This document shows positions 1-8,566 of a DNA stretch of 8,566 nucleotides, one piece after another. Numbering within the stretch: position 1 is the stretch's first letter; every line of letters starts with the position of its first letter. This DNA comes from Pseudomonadota bacterium (GTDB taxonomy: Bacteria > Pseudomonadota > Gammaproteobacteria > Burkholderiales > SCOH01). A model generated the notes under the pieces. That model did no database searches and was not told the DNA's origin. It saw only the letters and a program-made list of their open reading frames with translations. A program made the translations under genes and the position numbers. The DNA lies in assembly GCA_030917985.1 (NCBI GenBank), contig JAUPTR010000365.1:1-8566 (forward strand), in the 5' to 3' direction.

Positions 1-161
1 AGCAGAGCATTGCCAGCGCCGATATCTCGCGCCATGTAGAGCAAGTGGCGCAGATGACCGACGAAAACAATGCGGCGGCCAACAGCAATGCCAGCACTGC
101 CAGACAACTGGAACAGCTGGCAGCAGATCTGCAACAGGCGGTGGAGCAGTTCCGCACCTGA
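1..161 (+). CDS. Methyl-accepting chemotaxis protein, C-terminal end (5' truncated by window)
   Basis: The frame is open from base 3 to a TGA at 159-161 and gives the last 52 residues of a protein whose start lies outside the window. The sequence is an Ala/Gln/Ser-rich amphipathic helix: it includes HVEQVAQMTDENNAA and then QLEQLAADLQQAVEQF before ending in RT. This matches the C-terminal methylation-helix end of the cytoplasmic signalling domain of chemoreceptors, where a stretch of the type 'I..MteeNaaa' is followed by a heptad-like 'a..L..La..L...v..F' tail. Such proteins signal from a membrane sensor to CheA/CheW and are adapted by methylation of Glu/Gln. No CheR-docking pentapeptide of the NWETF type is present at the end. 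Ligand and topology cannot be judged because the sensor part is missing. The family call is confident; the subtype is unknown. Confidence 0.85.
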   Translation, partial: QSIASADISRHVEQVAQMTDENNAAANSNASTARQLEQLAADLQQAVEQFRT

Positions 162-168
162 GTCAATC

Positions 169-189
169 GCGGGAAGATGCCCTTCCCGC
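169..189. terminator. Perfect 8-bp inverted repeat just after the chemoreceptor stop
   Basis: GCGGGAAG (169-176) and CTTCCCGC (182-189) form a perfect 8-bp stem with a 5-nt loop, beginning 8 nt after the chemoreceptor stop codon. There is no T-run after it, so it is not a canonical intrinsic terminator. Its place between two converging genes suggests a transcript-end hairpin; this is an inference. Confidence 0.45.
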
Positions 190-210
190 CAGCCCCACTG
201 CAGCGCATTT

Positions 211-236
211 GCAGGCCGGACAGCAGTTCGGCCTGC
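211..236. terminator. Second perfect 8-bp inverted repeat in the convergent spacer
   Basis: GCAGGCCG (211-218) and CGGCCTGC (229-236) form a perfect GC-rich stem with a 10-nt loop. It lies in the 126-nt spacer between the + strand chemoreceptor stop and the - strand gene stop at 288. Neither side has a U-tract. It may act as a bidirectional RNA end-protecting hairpin. The stem sequence GCAGGCCG also occurs in the palindrome core at 1277-1296, so it could instead be a decayed member of that repeat family. Confidence 0.4.
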
Positions 237-287
237 TCCCGCCTTCAGCAACAGCGCCTCTCACCGCCCTGTCTTGAGCTGGCCCGA

Positions 288-1217
288 TCAATAACCATCC
301 ATCCAGCGATACTGCCAGGCAATGCCAACCGTGGTGAAATCCGTGCCAACGCGGGTACTGACACCTTTACTGAGATTGAGTTTGATCGAGTTATTGCGAT
401 CCAGCGGCTGCGCCAGCACCAGGCCGATCCTTGAATTGTCGAGCTGATTGTCCTTGTCCACGCCATCCACCGTGGACTCGCCACCGGTGTAATACGTTAC
501 GCCCAGCGAGACCCAGGCGCCTTTGGCAAACGAGTAGCTGAGATTGCTCTGCACCGCGTACACCGGCGCCACTTCCAGCGTCTTGCCACCGTAGTAGTTG
601 TTGTTGTCGCCATACAGCGTCACGCTGCCGGTAAAATCCAGCGTCGCCTCGCCAAAGGCCTTGGAAAAACCGATATCAGGCTTGATCGACCAGCGATTGC
701 TGGCGAGATTGACCACCCGGTCCGCATCATATTGCCCGCCCGGCGCCGACACTTGCACGCTGGCCCCCACCACCAGATCCTGGTCATAACTGGCAAAATC
801 CTGCAACGACAAGGCTGGCGCACCATAAAGATTGACCGACAGTCGTGCGCGCGGGTCGCCAACGCCACTGGCATTGCGCTCAATCTCGGTGCCGGCATAA
901 GTGGCCGTGCCAGCGAGGCGGGACAACGGCAGAATCAGATCAAGCTTGCCGGATTTGCCCCACAGATCAAGCGAACGGGCGTAGGCCAACACCGCAGTGT
1001 CAATCTTCAGCTGAGCGTTGCTCAGCGGCAAGGTCGGCTCGGTCGACATCGCACCATGTGAATAGGCATAACCGAGCACCAGAAAATTGAACCCCACCGG
1101 CGCGTTGCTGTAGGCACGCGGCTCCAGTTCCATCGAGCGGGCCTGCGGCGACAGGCCCAGCAACAAGGCCAGTGCACCCAAAGTGCATTGCCCACACCCT
1201 CTTGCTACAGTGTTCAT
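288..1217 (-). CDS. Outer-membrane beta-barrel protein, phenol-degradation MetA-like (transporter) family
   Basis: This 309-residue protein starts at ATG 1217. An AGGA Shine-Dalgarno sits 9 nt upstream, and the start opens directly onto a secretion signal: MNTVARG, then a hydrophobic stretch rich in Leu/Ala (about residues 12-22), then PQARS, giving a likely signal peptidase I cut after Ser28. In-frame starts further upstream would place the signal internally, so they were rejected. The mature N-terminus, ELEPRAYSNAPVGFNFLVLG, is the hallmark of the 'MetA-pathway of phenol degradation' family (Pfam Phenol_MetA_deg). The rest shows alternating polar/aromatic strands typical of a beta-barrel, ending in WQYRWMDGY with a terminal aromatic residue as in many outer-membrane proteins. 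Members are often annotated as transporters for hydrophobic or aromatic compounds, but biochemical proof is scarce. The gene lies 102 nt downstream of cti on the same strand and no obvious promoter is seen between them, so co-transcription is plausible. Substrate unknown. Confidence 0.8.
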   Translation of the reverse strand: MNTVARGCGQCTLGALALLLGLSPQARSMELEPRAYSNAPVGFNFLVLGYAYSHGAMSTEPTLPLSNAQLKIDTAVLAYARSLDLWGKSGKLDLILPLSRLAGTATYAGTEIERNASGVGDPRARLSVNLYGAPALSLQDFASYDQDLVVGASVQVSAPGGQYDADRVVNLASNRWSIKPDIGFSKAFGEATLDFTGSVTLYGDNNNYYGGKTLEVAPVYAVQSNLSYSFAKGAWVSLGVTYYTGGESTVDGVDKDNQLDNSRIGLVLAQPLDRNNSIKLNLSKGVSTRVGTDFTTVGIAWQYRWMDGY

Positions 1218-1226
1218 TGAGCCAAT

Positions 1227-1230
1227 TCCT
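1227..1230 (-). promoter_or_regulatory. Ribosome binding site for the outer-membrane protein gene
   Basis: On the - strand AGGA lies 9 nt before the ATG at 1217. It supports that start over the in-frame upstream ATG at 1295, which would begin inside the palindromic repeat. Confidence 0.6.
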
Positions 1231-1253
1231 AAACCTTGATCACGGCTTGCATC

Positions 1254-1319
1254 GCTGCAAGCCTTATCCCTATTGCCTTGCAGGCCGGCCTGCAAGCCAA
1301 TGGCAGCGCGGCCTGCAGC
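1254..1319. repeat. Long imperfect palindrome, copy A, directly after the cti stop
   Basis: A 20-bp perfect palindrome, CTTGCAGGCCGGCCTGCAAG (1277-1296), extends to 30 bp (1272-1301) with one mismatched pair (C1276/C1297). Outer arms GCTGCA (1254-1259) and TGCAGC (1314-1319) share the same centre (1286.5), with GCC/GGC pairs just inside. The element ends one base before the cti stop codon on the - strand. A related element lies at 3794-3865: in reverse complement, bases 1255-1318 match 3798-3861 at about 53 of 64 positions without gaps (hand count). There is no U-tract, so if it ends or protects the cti transcript it does so by structure alone. Confidence 0.8.
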
Positions 1320-3659
1320 TCAGCGGTTTTCCAGCCGGTTGTAATCAAACCAGCCCGCCTGCAGTGGATAACGATTCTGGAAATCGGCATGCAGCCGATC
1401 GCTGAATGCCCAGAATTTGCCGTTGGTGCGGCGCACGCCAAATGTGTCCAGCAATGCACGGTAGTCTGCCTCGCTCTGCAGCGCCTGCAGCTGCCGCGCC
1501 AGCTGTGGCAGCTGGCTGCGCGTGAGACGCAGCAGCGCGGCCGGATAGGAGCCGACAAAGCCATACACCATCGATATCCGGTCTTCGTCCGGCAGGCGCC
1601 GCTCTGCCTCGGAGAAGATCTGCGACAGATTGGTGTAAGCGCTATGCTGCAGCAGCGTGTAGTAATGCGTCTGCCCGCTCTGATCATCTTCCACCGCAAC
1701 AAAGGCATTTTGCGGCAGCAACACGGCGGCACGGCCGCTGATGCGGTTGATCTGCTGCAATGCCGATAACGAGGCGGCATCCCGGAAACCGTTTTCGAGC
1801 GCATGTTCGCGGCTGGCTACCGGCCGCATGGACTGTTTCAACATGCCGTACAACTCGGCCAGCGGTTGCCCGGTACGATATTTGATATCGCTGTTGATAT
1901 CAAAGCCGGCGGCATATTCGGCCACATATTGCGACACTTCACTCACCGAGCCGCGATACCAGTGTTGCCGCACCTTGCTGCGCGCCTCCTTGGGCAATAA
2001 GGCGAGGAAGCTGAATTCACCTTCCATGCGCAGGAAATCCATGTAGATGCGGCTGCCGAGCTGATGACCTACGTTGCCGTACACATCGTAACTGGCCACC
2101 AGCAGATAATGAATCCGCTCCAGCAAGGGATAATTCACCACCCAGGCGGTTTGTGGCGCATCGCCCTGCAAGCCCTTGACCACACTGGCGCTATCAAAAT
2201 GGCGATAGATGGTCAGCGCGGCATTGTCGTTGCGGCCATCACCGTTCCACAGCAAGTTCAGGTCGAGCGGCACGTTCTGCAAATGCTGGTTGGCATAGTC
2301 AACCTTGGCCTTGAGGAAGGCTTTTTCCTGCTTCGCATAGTTCACCCAGCGCAGCAGGCCGGTGGTGCTGTCAGCCGGTTGCGACATGGATTGCAGTTGC
2401 TGCGCCATGAAATCACTATCCAGCTCGGCACCGGCCTTGTCCGGCGCCACAAACGTCACCCAGAAATAATCGTTGATCACATTCAGCGCCAGCTGGCCGC
2501 GACATACCGGGCCCTTGATGAAGCCCATGATGGTGAATTGCGCTTCGTCGAGCATGAAGCGATAACGTGCATCGCTTGGCAGCTGCTGGAAAGTGACAAA
2601 CGGATTGGAGGCACGCTCCGGCTGATACGAAGGCAGACTGCTGACCTGATAATCCGGCTTGAGGAACAACTCGCGCCAGCGCGCCAGACGTTGCCTGTCA
2701 AGCCGGTACGGCATGTGGGTTTTCACCACCACGGCTTCGCGCAATGGCTGCAGGCGGTAAAACACGCGTGCCACGCCCGGATCATCGTAAGGACGACGCG
2801 TGGCAATCTGTTGCAGCGGCTGGCCCGGTGGCGTGGCCGAACGCACCAGCTGGAAATAGGCCGGCTTGCCGTCCAGATCGCCAAAATACAGGTGCGCCAG
2901 ATACAGGTGCTCAAACATGTAGCGGCTCATCAGCTGCGCCTTGAGCGAATCCTGATTAAAAAACGCCTCCCAAGTATCAATCTGCTTCTGCTGCGCCGGG
3001 CTTACCCCTGGTTTCGATTCGTAAGGTGCGCCCTCGCGCACCCACTGCAACAATAAATCACGTTCGGTAGCGCCGATTTCCGGCAGGCCATATGGCATGC
3101 CCCACAGCGGGTATTTCTTGCGGTAATCGGCAAACTGCTCGATCTGCGTGCACTGCTGCTGGCGCGACAGGCCCAGGTCAAAACTCTCGGGCAGGATGTC
3201 CTGCTGCGGCAGCGGATTGTCCTGTTTCAGCAGCAACATCTGCGCCAGCACGCTGCCATCGATATTGGCCTGCGGGTTGTCATCACGCTCGTTCAGCACC
3301 GGAAAAAAGTCTTTCTGGCGCCATTCCACCGTGCTGTGGGCATCTTCAAACATGCGCGTCAGCGTGGACGCGATCAGACGTTCGCCGTTATACACCTGCT
3401 CGATATTCGCCCCGCGCGCCAAGCCCTCATACGAAGTCAGCTTGAGCTGGCAAGGTGCATCGTAACAAGCGTGGCATACGATGCAGCGGCTCTCGAAAAC
3501 CGGCTTGACATCCTGCCAGTAGCTGACACTTCCGCCAGCGCGAGGCCGGTCATAGCGGGCAGCGTCCGGCTTGCCATAAAGTTGATCAAACTGCTTAACG
3601 GCCAACCCGGCGCAACCACTGAGCAGTATCACCAGCCACAGAAAAAGGTATTTGTGCAT
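1320..3659 (-). CDS. cti: Fatty acid cis/trans isomerase (haem c-type, predicted lipoprotein)
   Basis: This is a 779-residue protein. Cti isomerises cis double bonds of unsaturated acyl chains in existing phospholipids to trans, which quickly stiffens the membrane under solvent or heat stress; it is a periplasmic haem protein. ATG 3659 was chosen because it opens onto a short export signal, MHKYLFLWLVILLSGC, with a lipobox (L13-S-G-C16), predicting a lipid-anchored product. The frame stays open upstream to 3920, but that part has no signal and crosses the promoter and a repeat. The haem motif C59-I-V-C62-H63 is followed by ACYDAPCQLKL (Cys65, Cys70), the signature of the CTI family (Pfam CTI). 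Length is close to the roughly 770 residues known for Pseudomonas Cti. The frame is intact throughout. The gene is divergent from mfd and upstream of the outer-membrane gene at 288-1217, with which it may be co-transcribed. Maturation would need a cytochrome c assembly system encoded elsewhere. Confidence 0.93.
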   Translation of the reverse strand: MHKYLFLWLVILLSGCAGLAVKQFDQLYGKPDAARYDRPRAGGSVSYWQDVKPVFESRCIVCHACYDAPCQLKLTSYEGLARGANIEQVYNGERLIASTLTRMFEDAHSTVEWRQKDFFPVLNERDDNPQANIDGSVLAQMLLLKQDNPLPQQDILPESFDLGLSRQQQCTQIEQFADYRKKYPLWGMPYGLPEIGATERDLLLQWVREGAPYESKPGVSPAQQKQIDTWEAFFNQDSLKAQLMSRYMFEHLYLAHLYFGDLDGKPAYFQLVRSATPPGQPLQQIATRRPYDDPGVARVFYRLQPLREAVVVKTHMPYRLDRQRLARWRELFLKPDYQVSSLPSYQPERASNPFVTFQQLPSDARYRFMLDEAQFTIMGFIKGPVCRGQLALNVINDYFWVTFVAPDKAGAELDSDFMAQQLQSMSQPADSTTGLLRWVNYAKQEKAFLKAKVDYANQHLQNVPLDLNLLWNGDGRNDNAALTIYRHFDSASVVKGLQGDAPQTAWVVNYPLLERIHYLLVASYDVYGNVGHQLGSRIYMDFLRMEGEFSFLALLPKEARSKVRQHWYRGSVSEVSQYVAEYAAGFDINSDIKYRTGQPLAELYGMLKQSMRPVASREHALENGFRDAASLSALQQINRISGRAAVLLPQNAFVAVEDDQSGQTHYYTLLQHSAYTNLSQIFSEAERRLPDEDRISMVYGFVGSYPAALLRLTRSQLPQLARQLQALQSEADYRALLDTFGVRRTNGKFWAFSDRLHADFQNRYPLQAGWFDYNRLENR

Positions 3660-3698
3660 GCGGGTTCCGAAAACAAGAGAAGCAAGGAGAAGGCAGGG

Positions 3699-3727
3699 AT
3701 TAGAGCATAGCAACACCTGATTGCCAA
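3699..3727 (-). promoter_or_regulatory. Predicted sigma70-type promoter of cti
   Basis: Read on the - strand: TTGGCA (3727-3722), a 17-nt spacer, then TCTAAT (3704-3699), each 5 of 6 to consensus. TGC directly before the -10 gives an extended -10 (TGn) as well. The start of transcription would fall near 3692, about 33 nt before the cti ATG. The near-ideal match fits constitutive expression, in line with the view that Cti activity is controlled mainly by substrate access. Expression itself has not been measured. Confidence 0.65.
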
Positions 3728-3793
3728 TTTGCGAATCTTGCCGCCAATGATTTTGGCACGCCCGGATCAAACAGGCCTCAAGCTCATCTACCC

Positions 3794-3865
3794 TGCCCTG
3801 CAGCCCGCGCCGCCATTGCCTTGCAGCCCGGCCTGCAACCCAATACCGATGCGCCTTGCAGGGCA
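3794..3865. repeat. Long imperfect palindrome, copy B, in the cti/mfd divergent region
   Basis: The core at 3815-3844 (ATTGCCTTGCAG on the left, GCCTGCAACCCAAT on the right) is a 30-bp palindrome with three mismatched pairs. Perfect 9-bp outer arms, TGCCCTGCA (3794-3802) and TGCAGGGCA (3857-3865), share exactly the same centre (3829.5), so the whole 72 nt can fold as one long interrupted hairpin or cruciform. It is related to copy A at 1254-1319, matching best in inverted orientation (about 53/64 positions against about 47/64 direct). It sits 67 nt upstream of the cti -35 box and 68 nt upstream of the mfd extended -10. Confidence 0.8.
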
Positions 3866-3933
3866 TGCCGGATCCCCGTGGCAAATCAATCGTCCCGCCT
3901 GTTGCGCCGCACCGCCCCACTGCCCGCCCAGCC

Positions 3934-3942
3934 TGTTAAAAT
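3934..3942 (+). promoter_or_regulatory. Candidate extended -10 promoter element of mfd
   Basis: TGTTAAAAT fits TGn followed by a -10 hexamer (TAAAAT, 5 of 6). No -35 match lies 16-18 nt upstream, which is tolerated for extended -10 promoters. Transcription would start near 3949 and give a leader of about 27 nt before the GTG start. Confidence 0.45.
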
Positions 3943-3975
3943 GCCGGCTTTCCCAATCCGATCCGCCCGATATCC

Positions 3976-7377
<3,402 letters not shown>

Positions 7378-7399
7378 AGGCAACGCTTAATTTTTTCAC

Positions 7400-7469
7400 T
7401 GTAGGTTGGACTTCAGTCCAACGCTGTCGCCCGCGTTGAGCACCGCGTCGGACTCAAGTCCGACCTACA
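7400..7469. repeat. REP doublet (REPIN/BIME-like) between mfd and serB
   Basis: There are two inverted REP units. The first is GTAG (7401-7404) followed by hairpin GTTGGACT-TC-AGTCCAAC (7405-7422). The second, on the opposite strand, is GTAG (complement of 7465-7468) followed by hairpin GTCGGACT/AGTCCGAC (7447-7464, loop CA). A 24-nt spacer separates them. The outer 25-nt arms (7400-7424 and 7445-7469) match at 22 of 25 positions. GTAG at the foot of a short hairpin is the signature of REP sequences moved by RAYT (REP-associated tyrosine) transposases, and inverted pairs are their usual mobile unit. No RAYT gene is in the window. The element lies 22 nt after the mfd stop and may also help end or protect the mfd transcript, although no strong U-tract follows. 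Confidence 0.85.
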
Positions 7470-7502
7470 ATTATTTGCAGACACTACCTTACTGAATTTT
7501 TT

Positions 7503-8348
7503 ATGAAACTCGTTATCCAGTCCCATTCGCTCACCCAGGATCAGGCGCAACACATCGCGCAGCTGGCCGGCAGCAGCGCCGTCGAAGCCATCGAATCCAG
7601 CCCCTTCCCGGCTTTCCGCCTGCTGGGCAGCCATGTCGTTAGCCGCGATGCCGTTGCCGCCTATTGCGATGAAAACGCCATCGATTACGCCTACATCGAC
7701 CCGGCAAAAAAGCTGTGTGACTTCGGCCTGGTGGTGATGGATATGGACTCGACGCTGATCAATATCGAATGTATCGACGAAATCGCCGATATGCTCGGCA
7801 TCAAACACAAGGTGGCGGAAATCACCGAGCGTTCGATGCGCGGCGAGCTGGATTTTGCCCAGAGCCTGCGGGAGCGCGTGGCGCTGCTGGCCGGGCTGGA
7901 TCAGTCGGCGCTGGGCCGGGTGTATGAAGAGCGACTGCAGCTCAATCCGGGTGCGGAGCGCATGTTGCAGGCGGCGCACGCTGCCGGGATAAAAAGCCTG
8001 CTGGTGTCGGGCGGCTTTACCTTTTTCACCGAACGGCTGCAGACGCGGCTGAATCTGACCCAGGCGCACGCCAATCTGCTGGAAATTGTCGACGGCAAAC
8101 TCACCGGCAAAGTCGCCAGCAGTATTCTCGATGCACAGGCCAAACAGGACTGGCTGATCAAGCTGCGTACCGAACTCGGCCTGCGCCCGGAACAGGTGAT
8201 TGCGCTGGGTGACGGTGCCAACGATCTGAAAATGCTCGGTGAAGCCGGTGTCGGCATTGCCTATCACGCCAAGCCGATTGTGCGCCAGCAGGCGGCTTAT
8301 GCATTAACCCACGTCGGGCTGGATGGCCTGCTCAACTGGTTTGCCTGA
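7503..8348 (+). CDS. serB: Phosphoserine phosphatase
   Basis: This 281-residue HAD-superfamily enzyme removes phosphate from O-phospho-L-serine, the last step of serine synthesis in the cytoplasm. Residues 1 to about 75 form a small N-terminal domain as in other proteobacterial SerB. The catalytic core follows: D80-M-D82-S-T84 (nucleophile Asp80, acid/base Asp82), then IECIDEI with substrate-contacting Glu89, Arg123 in SLRERV, motif II SGGFT (169-173), Lys214 in DAQAKQ and motif IV GDGAND (236-241). These align one for one with the residues defined in the Methanocaldococcus enzyme (D11, D13, E20, R56, K144). The length is somewhat shorter than the 322 of E. coli. ATG 7503 is preceded by a T-run instead of a Shine-Dalgarno. 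It is 125 nt downstream of mfd, with a REPIN in between, and may be overlapped functionally by the gene starting 1 nt after it. Confidence 0.96.
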   Translation: MKLVIQSHSLTQDQAQHIAQLAGSSAVEAIESSPFPAFRLLGSHVVSRDAVAAYCDENAIDYAYIDPAKKLCDFGLVVMDMDSTLINIECIDEIADMLGIKHKVAEITERSMRGELDFAQSLRERVALLAGLDQSALGRVYEERLQLNPGAERMLQAAHAAGIKSLLVSGGFTFFTERLQTRLNLTQAHANLLEIVDGKLTGKVASSILDAQAKQDWLIKLRTELGLRPEQVIALGDGANDLKMLGEAGVGIAYHAKPIVRQQAAYALTHVGLDGLLNWFA

Positions 8349-8349
8349 G

Positions 8350-8566
8350 ATGGCGCCAGCAGCATCACTGGCCTTGCTGCTGATGCTGTATCTGGGGCTG
8401 GCCAGCGGCCTGCTGGGTTATCTGATGCCAGGCTACGCATGGCGCCGGGACAGCCTCAGCCACTTGGGGCAGTCTGGCGCCCGGCTTGCACATGTCACCA
8501 ATCTCGGGCTGTTTTTGCCGATTGGCGCCGGCTGTTTCTGGCTGGCACTGCAAGCGCCTTTACTCA
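8350..8566 (+). CDS. Small multi-pass membrane protein, N-terminal part (possibly DUF998-like; 3' truncated)
   Basis: The frame opens at ATG 8350, one base after the serB stop (TGAGATG), and is still open at the window end after 72 codons. It starts MAPAASLALLLMLYLGL, a first membrane segment (about residues 5-27), followed by a polar loop with RRDSLSHLGQSGA and a second hydrophobic segment (GLFLPIGAGCFWLAL). A serine-containing loop of the type 'S.SeLg..ga' between the first two helices is reminiscent of DUF998 integral membrane proteins, but with only 72 residues this is tentative. The tight spacing and the absence of its own ribosome site suggest translational coupling to serB. No function can be assigned. 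Confidence 0.7.
   Translation, partial: MAPAASLALLLMLYLGLASGLLGYLMPGYAWRRDSLSHLGQSGARLAHVTNLGLFLPIGAGCFWLALQAPLL

Larger units (their letters stand above)
3660..3975. other. Divergent cti/mfd intergenic control region
   Basis: This 316-nt stretch holds no convincing gene. It carries the cti promoter (3699-3727, - strand), a long palindromic repeat (3794-3865) and an extended -10 element for mfd (3934-3942, + strand). Bases 3866-3933 are C-rich on the + strand and contain no recognisable site. The cti leader, about 33 nt from the predicted transcription start to the ATG, has a modest GGAA five bases before the start codon. Confidence 0.6.

Noticed and set aside
1218..1295. Longer N-terminus for the outer-membrane protein (start at 1295)
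   Set aside because: It begins inside the palindrome and displaces the signal peptide; ATG 1217 has an AGGA at proper spacing.
2064..3056. 330-codon + strand frame inside cti
   Set aside because: It lies opposite the intact cti gene, has no ribosome site and its composition is typical of an antisense shadow.
1254..3865. Composite transposon or insertion sequence carrying cti
   Set aside because: The flanking repeats are palindromic and only about 83% alike. There is no transposase gene, and no target duplication was recognised. Kept only as a hypothesis among the findings.
3660..3920. Longer N-terminus for cti (start at 3920, 87 extra residues)
   Set aside because: It would run through the predicted promoter and the palindrome, and would bury the lipoprotein signal inside the protein. 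The repeat-derived residues resemble no CTI sequence.
7378..7502. Standard intrinsic terminator for mfd
   Set aside because: The REPIN hairpins are strong, but the sequence after them (AATTATTTGC) is not a proper U-tract, and the T-run at 7391-7396 lies before them. A role in transcript ending is possible but not shown.

Overview
The window looks like ordinary chromosomal DNA of a Gram-negative proteobacterium, most likely a betaproteobacterium. The grounds are the GC-rich coding style, a periplasmic haem-type fatty acid isomerase, an outer-membrane beta-barrel protein, Mfd and SerB of proteobacterial type, and a chemoreceptor tail. The finer placement (Neisseriales-like) is only an impression and was not tested. 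No phage, integrase, CRISPR array, tRNA or rRNA is visible.

Layout: (1) 1-161, the last 52 codons of a methyl-accepting chemotaxis protein on the + strand. (2) 162-287, a convergent spacer with two perfect 8-bp-stem hairpins. (3) 288-1217 and 1320-3659, two genes on the - strand. The upstream one is cti, a fatty acid cis/trans isomerase with a CxxCH haem site and a lipoprotein signal. The downstream one encodes an outer-membrane protein of the phenol-degradation MetA-like family. (4) 3660-3975, a divergent control region with a near-consensus promoter for cti and an extended -10 element for mfd. (5) 3976-7377, mfd, the transcription-repair coupling factor, complete and starting at GTG. (6) 7378-7502, a spacer filled mostly by a textbook REP doublet (REPIN). 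(7) 7503-8348, serB, phosphoserine phosphatase, complete. (8) 8350-8566, the start of a small membrane protein, one base after serB and cut by the window end.

How the genes relate: cti and the outer-membrane gene probably form a unit for adjusting or servicing the cell envelope, Cti by making trans fatty acids in existing phospholipids and the barrel protein possibly by handling hydrophobic compounds. mfd and serB are housekeeping genes on the opposite strand.

The most distinctive non-coding content is repeats. Two related, roughly 70-nt imperfect palindromes flank cti on both sides, and a GTAG-headed REPIN lies between mfd and serB, with base changes in its hairpins that preserve pairing. 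I see no convincing new multi-gene system here; these repeats and the cti neighbourhood are the parts worth a second look.
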